A DNA stretch of 34,249 bases from Thermoplasmata archaeon (lineage in GTDB: Archaea; Thermoplasmatota; Thermoplasmata; Lutacidiplasmatales; UBA184): the NCBI GenBank assembly GCA_027306505.1, contig DAHUZP010000070.1, forward strand, positions 1 to 34,249. The letters run 5' to 3'. The notes beneath the pieces are model-generated. The model saw only the letters and a list, made by a program, of their open reading frames with translations. It searched no databases and was not told the origin of the DNA. Position 1 is the first letter of the stretch. Every line of letters starts with the position of its first letter. This document shows positions 16,478 through 25,800 of the stretch, one piece after another. The translations under genes and the position numbers were made by a program.

Positions 16478-16658
16478 AAGTGTGAGGGAGGGACACGCGG
16501 GCCCCCCTCCGAGCCTGCGTGCCCGGTTCGTCCGGGCTACCGGTCCCCCCGGAGCGGGGGATAGGGGGGTCCTCTCCTGGGGGTCACCTGGGGTCACCCC
16601 AGAAGCTGCGGACGCACCTACGGTCCCACCTCACGCTACATTGACACCGCGGAGTTAG

Positions 16659-16666
16659 CTATATAG
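16659..16666. promoter_or_regulatory. Symmetric TATA element (CTATATAG)
   Basis: A self-complementary TATA element in the gap between hutH and the Kelch gene. On the minus strand it could drive the Kelch gene, with a leader of about 160 nt to the ATG at 16477 or 40 nt to the GTG at 16597. On the plus strand it would start a transcript near 16688, just before the long hairpin at 16696-16763. The gap 16478-16658 shows nothing recognisable apart from the alternative Kelch start. Confidence 0.45.
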
Positions 16667-16695
16667 TCGGGCGACGACATTGTACACTTGGCCTC

Positions 16696-16763
16696 GGGCT
16701 CAGGTGAGGTAGCGTCTCCGGTGGCACCGTCCGCGAGACCAAGAGCCTACCTCACCCGGGCCT
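16696..16763. other. Long nested stem-loop, candidate structured RNA
   Basis: Outer stem: 16696-16712 pairs with 16747-16763 (10 perfect pairs, GGTGAGGTAG/CTACCTCACC, then an A/C mismatch and six further pairs including G-U). Inner stem: GTCTC (16714-16718) with GAGAC (16735-16739). Apical hairpin: CGGT/ACCG around GGC (16719-16729). An asymmetric internal loop of 1 and 7 nt separates the outer and inner stems. This is too extended to be chance in a non-coding gap. It could be a small RNA on either strand or a 3'-UTR element of hutH. It does not match tRNA, and no convincing box C/D or H/ACA box was found. Confidence 0.5.
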
Positions 16764-16774
16764 TCCCTTTCCTA

Positions 16775-16788
16775 GCGCCGAAAGGCGC
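16775..16788. other. Small GCGCC/GGCGC hairpin with GAAA loop
   Basis: On the plus strand GCGCC-GAAA-GGCGC is a 5-bp stem closed by a GNRA tetraloop. It lies 12 nt from the long nested stem-loop, which makes a plus-strand structured RNA slightly more attractive. On the minus strand the loop would be TTTC. Confidence 0.4.
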
Positions 16789-16803
16789 ATCACTTCTCCC
16801 TTA

Positions 16804-16839
16804 GCGTGAGCGGCGGCGCTCGGACCGCTCGGCTCACGC
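16804..16839 (-). terminator. Hairpin spanning the hutH stop codon
   Basis: GCGTGAGC (16804-16811) pairs with GCTCACGC (16832-16839), with further G/C pairing inside. The hutH stop codon is in the arm. It is a candidate transcript-end structure for hutH; no T-tract is obvious. Confidence 0.35.
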
Positions 16840-18369
16840 CTTCGATCGCAGGGCTTCCTCGACCTCGTGGACCAGCTGCTCGCTGCGGATCGCCTCGGTG
16901 AGGCGCTCCACGTCCGGGGCCGGCGAGCGGTCCTCGTGGAGGGGGGGCACCCGCCGTCGTACGGCGGCCAGCACGGCCTCGCTCCCTCGTCCTCCGAGCT
17001 GAGGTCGCCGTGACTCCAGAGCTTCGCATCCGATCAGCAGCTCGATCGCGATGATCCGACGCACGTTCTCCACGACCTTCCAGGCCTTCCATCCCGCGGT
17101 CGCCCCCATGCTGTTGAAGTCCTCCTGGTTCGCGGAGGTGGGCAGCGACATCGCGCTCGCCGGATGGACCAGGGCCTGGTCCTCGGCGACGAGCGAGGCC
17201 GCCACGTACGGCGGGATCATGTACCCGGAAGAAAGGCCGGGAGAGGGGGAGAGGAACGGGGGGAGCCCCCTGGAGAGGTCCGAGTCCACCAGACGGGCGG
17301 TCCGACGCTCGGAGAACCCCCCCAGGTAGGAGAGGGCGAGCGCGAGGGTGTCGAGCGCGAGGGCCACCGGCTGGCCGTGGAAGTTCCCTCCGGAGAGGAA
17401 CTCCTCGCCAAAGACCAGCGGGTTGTCCGAAGAGGCGTTGATCTCCCCTTCGGCGACCTCTTGCCCCCAACGCAGGCCGGTCCAGGTCGCGGCGAAGACC
17501 TGGGGGATGCAACGAAGGACGTAGGGGTCCTGCCCCTGGTAGTCGGAAGCGGGGTGGGCAAGGGAGCTGCCCTCCAACAGGCTCCGCAGCACCTTCGCTG
17601 CGTCCTCCTGCGCCTTCAGGTTCCGCGCGGCATGCAGGCGGGGATCGAGGGCCCCCAGATTGCCCCGTAGCGCGTCGAACGACACCGCCGCGGCGAGCGC
17701 CGCGGCCCGGGCGAGCTTCTCCCCGTCGTGGACCAGCAGGGTCAGGTACGCCGCCATGAGGCAGGTGCCGTTCAGGAGACTGATCCCTTCCTTCTCCTCC
17801 AGGACCAGCGGGGCGAGCCCCGCCTGGGAGAGGGCCGCTGCGGCGGGCCGGGTCCGTCCGTGCTCCGCGACGACCTCCCCCTCCCCGAGGAGCGTGAGGG
17901 CGATGTGCGCCAGGGGAGCTAGGTCCCCGGAGGCCCCTACCGAGCCCTTCTCGGGAACCGCGGGGACGATCCCCTTGCGCAAGAGGTCGAGGAGCCGCTC
18001 CACCACGTCCACCCGGACCCCCGAGTGCCCGCGGGCGAGCCCGTTCGCCCGGACGAGCAGCGTCGCCCGGACCAGGTCGTCGGGGAGGAGGGGTCCCACC
18101 CCGCTCGCGTGGGAGCGGACCAGGTTGCGCTGGAGGGCGAGCAGATCCTCGCGGGGGACCGTCCGGTCCGATAGGCGGCCGAACCCCGTGTTGACCCCGT
18201 AGATCGGCCGCCCGGAGGCGACGGCCGCCCGGACATGCCCCCGAGCCGCCTCGACCCTGGTGCGAGCGAGCATCCCGAGCTCGGGCCGAGCGCCGGCCCG
18301 CGCGACGGCCACGACGTCCGCGATCCGCAGGTGGGCTCCATCGAGGACGACCGGTTCCGGCTCGGACAT
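16834..18369 (-). CDS. hutH: Histidine ammonia-lyase
   Basis: Deaminates L-histidine to trans-urocanate and ammonia, the first step of histidine degradation. 511 aa, the normal length. The MIO cofactor triad Ala146-Ser147-Gly148 sits in GSVGASGDLAPLAH. Other family motifs are YGVNTGFG (57-64), QRNLVRSHASGVG, LLNGTCLMAAYL, the DNPLVF/GGNFHGQP segment and NQEDFNSMG. The ATG at 18369 gives MSEPEPVVLDG, like family N-termini; upstream ATG 18399 and a longer frame are less likely. No hutU, hutI or hutG is nearby, so urocanate use must be encoded elsewhere or the lyase has another role. A related MIO enzyme acting on another amino acid cannot be fully excluded, but the overall pattern is HutH. Confidence 0.93.
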   Translation of the reverse strand: MSEPEPVVLDGAHLRIADVVAVARAGARPELGMLARTRVEAARGHVRAAVASGRPIYGVNTGFGRLSDRTVPREDLLALQRNLVRSHASGVGPLLPDDLVRATLLVRANGLARGHSGVRVDVVERLLDLLRKGIVPAVPEKGSVGASGDLAPLAHIALTLLGEGEVVAEHGRTRPAAAALSQAGLAPLVLEEKEGISLLNGTCLMAAYLTLLVHDGEKLARAAALAAAVSFDALRGNLGALDPRLHAARNLKAQEDAAKVLRSLLEGSSLAHPASDYQGQDPYVLRCIPQVFAATWTGLRWGQEVAEGEINASSDNPLVFGEEFLSGGNFHGQPVALALDTLALALSYLGGFSERRTARLVDSDLSRGLPPFLSPSPGLSSGYMIPPYVAASLVAEDQALVHPASAMSLPTSANQEDFNSMGATAGWKAWKVVENVRRIIAIELLIGCEALESRRPQLGGRGSEAVLAAVRRRVPPLHEDRSPAPDVERLTEAIRSEQLVHEVEEALRSKA

Positions 18370-18526
18370 GGTCGAGAAGGGGTCACGAACCTTCGGCATT
18401 AGGCCATCGGCCCCACGGAACCGTGGGAGCGACCGGTCGACCCGACCAGGTCGGGGGGGGCCGGGAGAAGGGGCCGTAGAGGAGGCGCTCGATAGGGAGC
18501 GCACCCTTCCACGTAGCTTCGAGACC

Positions 18527-19525
18527 TCAACCCGCGTCGCGGATCCCTTCGGGAAGGACCGAGAAGATGGCCTCTCCCTCCGGGAGGTTCGGTGAGTCCA
18601 CGAGCCGTGCGATGCGACGTGGAGGCTTCGACTTGCGGAGGTACACCCGATAGGTCGCCGTGTGGCCCACGATGTTCCCCCCGATCGGCCCGGTGGGGTC
18701 GCCGAAGAGGACGTCCGGTCGGGAGGAGACCTGGTTGGTGCAGACGATGGCGGCGTTGAAGACGTCGCCGAAGCGCAGGAGCTCGTGCATGTGGCGGTTC
18801 AGCCGCTGCTGCCGCTCCGCGAGGGCCCCTCGTCCGAGGAACTCGGCGCGGAAGTGGGCCGTGAGGGAGTCCACCACCAGCAGCCGCACAGGGCGCTCTC
18901 GCGCGAGCTCGAAGGCCTTGGGGACGAGCAGCTCCTGGTGGCTCGCGTTGAACGCGTGGGCCACGTGGACCTTCGCGAGCGCTTCCACCGGGTCCAACCC
19001 CACCGCCTTCGCCATCTCGGCGAGGCGCTCGGGACGGAACGTGTTCTCGGTGTCGATCCAGACCGCTTCCCCAGCGAGCCCCCCTTGGTCCAGCGGGAGC
19101 TGCACGGAACAGGAGAGCTGGATCGCGTTCTGGCTCTTCCCGGAACCAAAGGCGCCGTAGAACTCGGTGATCGACTGGGTCTCGACCCCGCCGCCGAGTA
19201 GCTCGTCCAGGTTCTTCGACATGGTGGTGACCTTGCCCACCTTCTTGCGTCGCTCAAGGATCTCGCTCCCGCTCTCGAAGCCCCCCACCTTGGCGCGCTT
19301 GCGCGCCTCCAGGATGATCTTCTGGGCGATCCCCTCGCCGATGTCGGCCGCCGTCGCGATGTCGTCGGGCGAAGCGACGGCGAGCTCCATGAGGTCGCCG
19401 TAGCCCGCCTCGCGGAGCTTCTCCGCGATCGTCGCGCCGACGCCCGGGAGGTCCTCGAAGTCGAACTTCGTCTCTTCTTCGTCGTCCTTCGCGGTCTCGG
19501 TGGGCTTCTGGGACTTGGCGCTCAT
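18527..19525 (-). CDS. radA: DNA repair and recombination protein RadA
   Basis: Archaeal RecA/Rad51 recombinase that forms filaments on ssDNA and catalyses strand exchange. 332 aa. An acidic N-terminus is followed by a helix-hairpin-helix domain ([14 protein letters not shown], about 24-75). A linker carries the polymerisation motif [12 protein letters not shown], with FxxG in place of the common FxxA, a variant also seen in haloarchaeal RadA. Walker A is GAFGSGKS (124-131) and Walker B is LLVVDSL. Loops L1/L2 lie around [16 protein letters not shown] and [15 protein letters not shown], and the end is typical ([18 protein letters not shown]). Start ATG at 19525 has GGAAGTGA as a strong ribosome binding site; a longer frame from 19582 would begin at the TATA box and was rejected. 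Confidence 0.97.
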   Translation of the reverse strand: MSAKSQKPTETAKDDEEETKFDFEDLPGVGATIAEKLREAGYGDLMELAVASPDDIATAADIGEGIAQKIILEARKRAKVGGFESGSEILERRKKVGKVTTMSKNLDELLGGGVETQSITEFYGAFGSGKSQNAIQLSCSVQLPLDQGGLAGEAVWIDTENTFRPERLAEMAKAVGLDPVEALAKVHVAHAFNASHQELLVPKAFELARERPVRLLVVDSLTAHFRAEFLGRGALAERQQRLNRHMHELLRFGDVFNAAIVCTNQVSSRPDVLFGDPTGPIGGNIVGHTATYRVYLRKSKPPRRIARLVDSPNLPEGEAIFSVLPEGIRDAG

Positions 19526-19578
19526 GGGGTCACTTCCGGCGATCGCTCGAGGGCAATCGACCGGAATCCGCGGGCGGC

Positions 19579-19587
19579 GCATAAAAG
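19579..19587 (-). promoter_or_regulatory. TATA box of radA
   Basis: CTTTTATGC on the minus strand, about 58 nt upstream of the radA ATG. It predicts a leader of about 30 nt that contains the Shine-Dalgarno sequence GGAAGTGA. Confidence 0.55.
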
Positions 19588-19691
19588 GAAGCAGGGGAGG
19601 TCGTGAAACCGTGAGGTGAAGCGCCGTTGAGCGGCCTTTCGGTGAGGGCCCTTGAGGTGCGTCTCCAGCGGAGCCGGCGCCCCGGGCCCGT

Positions 19692-20495
19692 TCAGGGCTT
19701 GGGGTCGGAGGCGACGAAGAGGCCCGTGCTCTTCCGCACCCGGAGCACGCCTCCCTGACGGGCGAAGAGCCGCGCCACCTCCGCTCTCAGGCTGGCCACA
19801 CGGTCCGGCGTGGCCAGGCCCTTGGGGACCCCCGAGAGCACGTAGCCGATGGCCGCTTCGGGATCGGTGATCCGCAGGTCGTCCACGTACCGGCGGAGCT
19901 CGACCGCACCGAAGTGCCGCTGAAGGACCTCCGCCCCGTTCTCCAGGGTGAAGGTGTGGTGGTCGTGCTCCTCGCCCGGACCGAAGCGTCGCTGCAGGAC
20001 CTGGAGCTCCTCCATGTGGCCCCTCCCGTTCGTCGCGGCGAAGAGCCGTCCGGAGGGACGGAGGACCCGGGCGATCTCCGAGGTCGCGCGCTCGAGGTCC
20101 GGGACGTGGAAGAGCAGGTAGTTCGCGAGCGCGGCGTCGAAGCTGCCTGGGGCCCAGGAGAGGTGCTGGACGTCGGCCATGCTCACCTCGGGGGGAGGCC
20201 GCAGCCCCGCCGTCCTCCGCCGGGTCTCCTCGACCATCCCCTCGGAGAGGTCGACCAGGACCAGGTGCCAGCCCGGCGGTAGCGCGGAGGCGTTGCGCAC
20301 CCAGAGCTCACCGTTCCCGCACCCGACCTCGATCAGGTCGGCTCGCGCGGGCAGGTGAAGCTGCTCGAAGAGCCACCTGTGGAGACCGACCGGGTTGGTC
20401 GAGAACCGCTCGTGGACCTCGATCCGGGCCCTCAGGTTCTCGTCGGTGCGATATTGCTCGCGGCGCAGGTACTCCGGGTCCTTCCCGCGCATCAT
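19692..20495 (-). CDS. Class I SAM-dependent methyltransferase (UbiE-like)
   Basis: 267 aa. The N-terminus [23 protein letters not shown] is typical of a group of small-molecule methyltransferases. Motif I is [12 protein letters not shown] (54-65), followed by VLVDLSEGM, the motif II-like [26 protein letters not shown], and the [15 protein letters not shown] strand. The substrate is unknown. Two adjacent Met codons are available at the start; the first is used here. It lies 55 nt downstream of purC on the same strand and could be co-transcribed with it. Upstream of radA, it is separated from that gene by 166 nt containing the radA promoter. Confidence 0.85.
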   Translation of the reverse strand: MMRGKDPEYLRREQYRTDENLRARIEVHERFSTNPVGLHRWLFEQLHLPARADLIEVGCGNGELWVRNASALPPGWHLVLVDLSEGMVEETRRRTAGLRPPPEVSMADVQHLSWAPGSFDAALANYLLFHVPDLERATSEIARVLRPSGRLFAATNGRGHMEELQVLQRRFGPGEEHDHHTFTLENGAEVLQRHFGAVELRRYVDDLRITDPEAAIGYVLSGVPKGLATPDRVASLRAEVARLFARQGGVLRVRKSTGLFVASDPKP

Positions 20496-20550
20496 GCCGC
20501 GCGCCCCGCCCCGAAACGTGGACGGAAGGAAGGGGTCGGGATACGGGAGG

Positions 20551-21549
20551 TCAGGCCGGCTTGCCGCTGGAGTGGAACCTCTCCCCGGTGAGCCGCTCGT
20601 ACACGGTGGTGTAGAGCTTGCTCACCTCCTGGACCAGGTTGGGGGGTAGGGCCGGGATCTCCGGCTCCGCCTGACCACCCGCGCGCGCGGCCTGGAGCTT
20701 CTCGTAGTAGCCCATCTGCTTGTAGTGTTGGCGGACGAACTCCTTGGAGAACTCGTGGAACTGTCCGCGCTCAAAGGCCGCGAGCTCCCAGAACCGGTCC
20801 TCGTCCGCGGTCCCGAAGGTGTCCAGCACCATGAGCTTCCCATGCTCGTCGAAACCGAACTCCTTCTTGCCGTCGACGTGGAGCAGGTCGCGCGGGTCGA
20901 TCGTCCGCTGCATCGCCCGGTCGACCTTGAGGACCATCTCCTGGATCTCGGAGACCTCCTTCTTCGTGATCCCACCGACCTCGAGGGCATCCTTCTCGGC
21001 CAATACCCGGTCCACGGGCTCCAACTTGGTCGTGAACTCGAACATCGGCTCGGGAAGCTTCTGCCCGTACATCGGGGCCGGCGAGGAGGGGAGGCCGCAC
21101 TCCGAGGGCTTGACCTTCCCCTTCTGCAGGCGGTCCCACAGGCTGCCCGCGACGTAGTAGCGGGCGATGCACTCGAGCGGGATGAACAGGCTGCGCTTCG
21201 GCTTCCCCGAGGACTTGGGGTTCGCGACGACCTCGACGCGCTTCACGCGCATCCGGTTCGGTCCGGAGAGACGGAGGAAGTGGTGGTTGACCCGCTCCTT
21301 CGTGCAAAGGTCGAACCAGAAGGCGCTGGTGCGCGCGAGCGTCTCGCCCTTGTGCGGGATCGCGTTGGGGATGTGCTTGTCGAAGACGCTGATGTCGTCC
21401 GTGAAGACGAACTCGAGCTCGGTCGGGGAGATCTCCCAGACCTCCTTCACCTTCCCGCGACGCAGCTTGCGCGCCCCGGTTTCCGGGCCCGACGACCCCT
21501 CTCCTGCAACGTCCGCTTGGCTCGTGGACCGCTCCAGAGTCCCCTTCAT
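20551..21549 (-). CDS. purC: Phosphoribosylaminoimidazole-succinocarboxamide synthase PurC
   Basis: ATP-dependent ligation of aspartate to CAIR, giving SAICAR in purine synthesis. 332 aa, longer than the roughly 240-aa bacterial form but in range of the larger archaeal/eukaryote-like enzymes. It shows RRGKVKEVWEI (29-39), the nucleotide loop, DDISVFDKHIPNAIPHKGETLARTSAFWF, VVANPK, IPLECIARYYVAGSLW (the E-x-(I/V)-x-R-x-Y motif), and FEFTTKLEP. A DGKKEFGFDEHGKLMVLDTFGTADEDRFW block completes the active site. Start ATG at 21549, with a TATA box only 25 nt away, implies a leaderless transcript. It complements purH elsewhere in the window. Confidence 0.95.
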   Translation of the reverse strand: MKGTLERSTSQADVAGEGSSGPETGARKLRRGKVKEVWEISPTELEFVFTDDISVFDKHIPNAIPHKGETLARTSAFWFDLCTKERVNHHFLRLSGPNRMRVKRVEVVANPKSSGKPKRSLFIPLECIARYYVAGSLWDRLQKGKVKPSECGLPSSPAPMYGQKLPEPMFEFTTKLEPVDRVLAEKDALEVGGITKKEVSEIQEMVLKVDRAMQRTIDPRDLLHVDGKKEFGFDEHGKLMVLDTFGTADEDRFWELAAFERGQFHEFSKEFVRQHYKQMGYYEKLQAARAGGQAEPEIPALPPNLVQEVSKLYTTVYERLTGERFHSSGKPA

Positions 21550-21570
21550 GGGGGCACGACCCTGGCCATC

Positions 21571-21578
21571 CTATAAGG
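21571..21578 (-). promoter_or_regulatory. TATA box of purC
   Basis: CCTTATAG on the minus strand, centred about 25 nt upstream of the purC ATG. In archaea transcription starts roughly 25 nt downstream of TATA, which falls on the ATG itself, so a leaderless mRNA is predicted. Confidence 0.55.
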
Positions 21579-21655
21579 CCTCTCAGAACCCGCGGCTTCT
21601 CGACGAGAATCCCATGGTCCCTGACGGGGACCGGGAAGGCTCCTGACGGGCCTTG

Positions 21656-22309
21656 CTAGTGCCGACGGCGGCGAGCGGCGGCGAACTCGCCGCACCACAG
21701 CTCCGCTCGCTCCTGGGCCCTCACCGTGTGCCGGCGGTGCTTGCCCAGCCACAAGCGCAGTTCGTGGGTGGTGGGAGGCTCGTTGCCGGTATGAGCTGAA
21801 GAGCTGACCTCGAGAGGGGTGGCCGCCACCATCGGCGTCGCAGACCCCGGTGCGGGGGTCCCAGGCGAGGGGGAAGGGACCGGTGGCTCGGCCGCAGGGG
21901 CCTCCTCCACCGGCGTCGGGAGGGACTCTGGAGCGGAGGGTCCCTCGGTCGGAGCCTCGAGCGGCTCGGCCGGCGGGGTCGCCTCCTCCAGGGCAGGGAT
22001 CGGCTCCTCCGCCGGGGAAGAGGAGGTGGTGAGGTCGTCGGGCAGGGGTTCCTCTGAGGTGGAAGGGGTCGAGGTCCCGGGCAGCGGCGGAGGGACCACC
22101 GCGGGCCGGGTTTCGGGAGGCGCGAGACCGGAGGCAAGGTCACCCTGGTAGGCCCCGCTGGGCGGGGCGGAGGAGGGGGATGGGGAAGGGGATGGCTCCG
22201 ACGGGTCGTCACGCGGGACCGGGGAGTCCGGGTGGGCCCGGGTCATGTGGGTGGCCAGGAACTCCCGCGGCAGTCGGTGATTGCAAATAGGACAGGATTC
22301 CGTCGGCAA
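21656..22309 (-). CDS. Zinc-finger protein with long Pro/Ser/Glu-rich linker and basic tail
   Basis: 217 aa of unrecognised function. The N-terminus has a C2H2-type finger C6-x2-C9-x11-H21-x4-H26 (CPICNHRL...THMTRAH). Residues 27-175 are low-complexity Pro/Ser/Ala/Glu and surely disordered. The C-terminal 40 residues are folded and basic (LRLWLGKHRRHTVRAQERAELW, ending AARRRRH) and could bind nucleic acid or a protein partner. The TTG start at 22309 is preceded by GGAGTGAG at proper spacing, and it lies only four residues before the finger. It may be a small DNA- or RNA-binding adaptor. It is located downstream of the acylphosphatase gene in the same direction (75 nt gap). Confidence 0.65.
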   Translation of the reverse strand: MPTESCPICNHRLPREFLATHMTRAHPDSPVPRDDPSEPSPSPSPSSAPPSGAYQGDLASGLAPPETRPAVVPPPLPGTSTPSTSEEPLPDDLTTSSSPAEEPIPALEEATPPAEPLEAPTEGPSAPESLPTPVEEAPAAEPPVPSPSPGTPAPGSATPMVAATPLEVSSSAHTGNEPPTTHELRLWLGKHRRHTVRAQERAELWCGEFAAARRRRH

Positions 22310-22384
22310 CAGCTCACTCCCGGTAAGGCCATGCGTAAAGCCCGACGACAGTATTTCACTTGACCGTTCGAAACGGGGTTCCGG

Positions 22385-22690
22385 TCAGGCGGAGCCGCGG
22401 ACGATCTCGAACTCGCCCAGTTTCGGGTCGACCGGAAGCTCCTCGCTCCGGCGGATCCCGCCCGGGTGGATCGGCCAGGAGGGCGCGAGCGCCTGCTCGA
22501 TGAACTGGTCGACGATCCGCGACGGCCCCTGCACCTCGATCTCCACCGTCCCGTCGGGCAGGTTCGTGACGTGGCCCGCGACGGAGTACGCCCGGGCCAG
22601 GCGGGCCACGTGGGCCCGATAGCCGACCCCCTGCACCCGGCCGTGAACGATGAGGCGTCGACGGACCCGGGAGTTCTGGCCCTCGACCAC
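22385..22690 (-). CDS. acyP: Acylphosphatase
   Basis: Hydrolyses acyl-phosphate bonds such as those of carbamoyl- or acetyl-phosphate. The 101-aa protein is of usual size. It carries the signature HGRVQGVGYRAHV with catalytic Arg25, and HVTNLPDGTVEIEVQG with catalytic Asn43. GTG start at 22690, eight residues before the first strand. It is divergent from the MMPL transporter gene across 134 bp. Confidence 0.93.
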   Translation of the reverse strand: MVEGQNSRVRRRLIVHGRVQGVGYRAHVARLARAYSVAGHVTNLPDGTVEIEVQGPSRIVDQFIEQALAPSWPIHPGGIRRSEELPVDPKLGEFEIVRGSA

Positions 22691-22824
22691 ACCAGCGGTA
22701 CCTCCGCGCGGGGTTCACCCTTTCGAGGCCCCTCACCCCCACCTCCTCGCGACGCGAACCCCTATAGGCGCCTCCTCATGGGAGCCCCCGGGGGCCGTCC
22801 AGGGCCCCGCCACCGGGGGCGAGG

Positions 22825-25800
22825 TTGAGCGCGAAGCGACCGGAGGGCCCTGATCGCGGACGGGGCCCCGGTCCGTTCGCCCGCCTCGGCCGCTTCATCG
22901 TCGGGCACGCGAAGCTGGTGGTCCTCCTCTGGGTCCTCTTCCTGGTGGTCTCGCTCCCCCTCCTCCCCCGCATCTCCTCGGCGACGACCTCGAGCGCCCT
23001 CACCCTCCCCTCGAGCGCGCCGAGCGCGCAGGAGTCCCAGCAAGCGTCCCGGGTCTTCCCCAACTCGACGATCTCGGCGGACACCCTGCTCCTGCTCTCC
23101 GGCCCCAACATCACGGGACCGGAGGGGAGGAACGCGACGCTCGCGCTCACCCGGGCCATCGACGCGGACCCGAGCATCCACCGCTACGCCACGGTGGAGA
23201 CGCTCTACACCGCCTACCAGGCCTACCTCGAGGCGAACCGCACGGCGGTGCTGGAGGTCCTGCGGGAGGGGTTCAACGGGACCTACTCGGTCTTCAACGC
23301 GGTCAACGGCACCGCGCAGCTCCTCTGGGGGAGCGCCGGCCTCTACCTCTTCAATTTCCAGAACCTGGTGCTGACCGATCCCTTCGTCAACTGGAGCACC
23401 TACAACTATCCGGCCTACCGGGAGACCCTCGCCAACGCCTCCATCGCGAGCGAACCCGCGGCGGTCCAGAACCTCACGCTCTTCTATTGCGGTGACCCCG
23501 GGGCGAGCTGCCACGGCGGGTGGAACGCCTCCAATGGCTGCTGGAGCCTCGGGTTCAATCCCACGGCCATCCTCGGCTGCTCCGACAGGCTGGTCCGCTC
23601 CCTCCACAACGACACCGTGCTCGCCGGCCTCAAGGGCGGGGGCCCGCTGGACCCAGAGGTCCTCCAGCAGCTCGACCTCCAGAACTTCACCAAGACCCCG
23701 TGCGTCCAGAACACCACCGTACACATCCTCGCTCTGAGCTCCGGGGTGCCGTTCCCCCAGCTCAACTCGACCTGGAAGGCGGACCCACAACTGAACACGA
23801 GCGCCTACACGATCGATAACGAGAGCGCCGCCTACGTCGCGGACCATACCGCCGCGACCTACGTCCCCGCGGTCCCTCCCGCGCTCCTCCGGGAGTTCGT
23901 CGATGTACCGGCGGACAACGTGACGGTCCTGCTCCTCGGCCTCAACGTCTCCGACTCGAGCCCGCAAGCCCAAACGGTGGTAAGCGAGCTCGACCGGATC
24001 ACCCCGCTCACCCTCTCCTGGTCCGCCCCGAGCGGGAAGATCGACTGGGTCCAGACCGGTGACGCGGCGCTCGTCGTGACCGAGGCGAACGTGATCAACC
24101 AGGACACGGACGCGATCCTGCCGATCACGGTGGTCCTCCTGCTCGCGATCACTGGGCTCTACTTCCGCGCCCCCTGGACCCCCGCGGTCGTGCTGATCAC
24201 GGTGGGGCTCGCGCTCCTTCTGGGCCTCGCGGCCATGGTCATCTCCTCCGATCTCACCGGAAGGGTCACGCAGACCGCGCTCACCCTCCTGGTCACGTTC
24301 AGCTTAGGGGTAGGGACCGACTACTCGGTCTTCCTCATGGCCCGGTACCGGGAGGAGCTCTGGAACGGCCGTCCCCACGAGGAGGCGCTCCTCTCGGCGG
24401 TGACCTGGGCCGGAGAGAGCATCGCGACCAGCGGCAGCACCGTCGTCCTCGCGACGCTCGCGATGACCTTCTCGGGGGCCTCCCTCATCTCCGACTGGGG
24501 GAAGGTCCTCTCCGCCGGGGTCACCATTGCGGTCCTCGTCGCGCTCACGCTGGTGCCTGCGGTGCTCTACCTCGTGGGCCCCCGGATCTTCTGGCCCTAC
24601 ACGGGGGAGCGCTTCGAACGGCAGGCCAGGCGGCGGCGGGAGCAGATCCGCGGGAGGAGCACCTACTTCCATCGCGCGAGCCGCTTCTCCACGCGGCACC
24701 CCGCGGTGGTGCTGACGCTGCTCGCGATGCTCACGCTCCCGCTGGTCTACCTCGCCCTCACCGCTCCGCTCTCCTACAGCTACTTCGACCAGTTGCCGCC
24801 TACCGTCGCCCCGGAGCGCGGGCTGAACCTCCTCTCGGGCAACTTCGGGCCGGGCTACGTCTTCCCGCTCAGCATCCTGGTCAACTTCTCCCAGCCCCTG
24901 GTCCCCGGCTGTCCCTCCTCGCCCGGTACCGTCTGCCTCCCCACTTCGGTGGACGCGGGAGAGCTCGCCCAGGCGGCCTACGTCGCTCAGGCGATCAACC
25001 AGACAGAGGGCGTGCGTTCCGTGAGCTCTCTGTTCGGCCTAGGCGGCGCGCCTCTGGGGAGCTGGCTCAACCTCACCCGCACGCCGGCGGTGCCAGAGGC
25101 CGCCCTCCTCGCGACGTTCTCCTCCTACGTGGGGGATGACGGGCGCACCGTCGCCTACACCGTTGCGCTCGACGTGAACGGCAACTCGAACCAGGCCGTG
25201 CAGGAGATGAACGCCATCGAGGCGAACCTCTCCGGCTACGCCCAGGGGCACCGCGCGATCTCGGCCATCTACTACGGAGGGGCGACCTCCATCACGAAGG
25301 ACTTGCAGGCCGAGCTCGCCCAGAGCTCCGAGCGGATGGAGCTCATCATCGTCGTCGGGCTCGTGCTGATCCTCCTGCTCGCCCTGGGCTCCGCTTCGCT
25401 CCCACCGCTCGCGCTCATCACCATCGCGATCTCGGCCGCCTGGTCGTGGGCCCTGACCTACGGCGTCTTCGTCCTCGGGCTCACCCTTTCCCTGTTCTTC
25501 TACATCCCACCCGTGCTGTTCCTGCTCATCATGGGCCTGGGGATGGACTACAACATCTTCATCCTCACACGGATCCGAGAGGAGCGGCTGAAGGGCCACC
25601 CTCCGCGGCGCGCGGTGGTGGACGCGGTCGCCCACACCGCGGGGATCATCACGGCCGCCGCGATCATCCTGGGCGGGGCCTTCTTCGCGCTCGTCGCGGC
25701 CCAGGTGACGCTCCTGAGGGTCCTCGGCTTCGCGGTGGGAGCGGCGGTCATCCTCGATGCGGCGGTGGTGCGGACCTACCTCGTGCCCGCGATCCTCGGA

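Noticed and set aside
16696..16763. H/ACA-type guide RNA
   Set aside because: There is an internal loop, but no ACA follows the stem at the required distance on either strand and no kink-turn was recognised.
18370..18504. N-terminal extension of histidine ammonia-lyase
   Set aside because: The extra 45 residues are Ser/Pro/Arg-rich and have no counterpart in the family; the ATG at 18369 gives a normal N-terminus.
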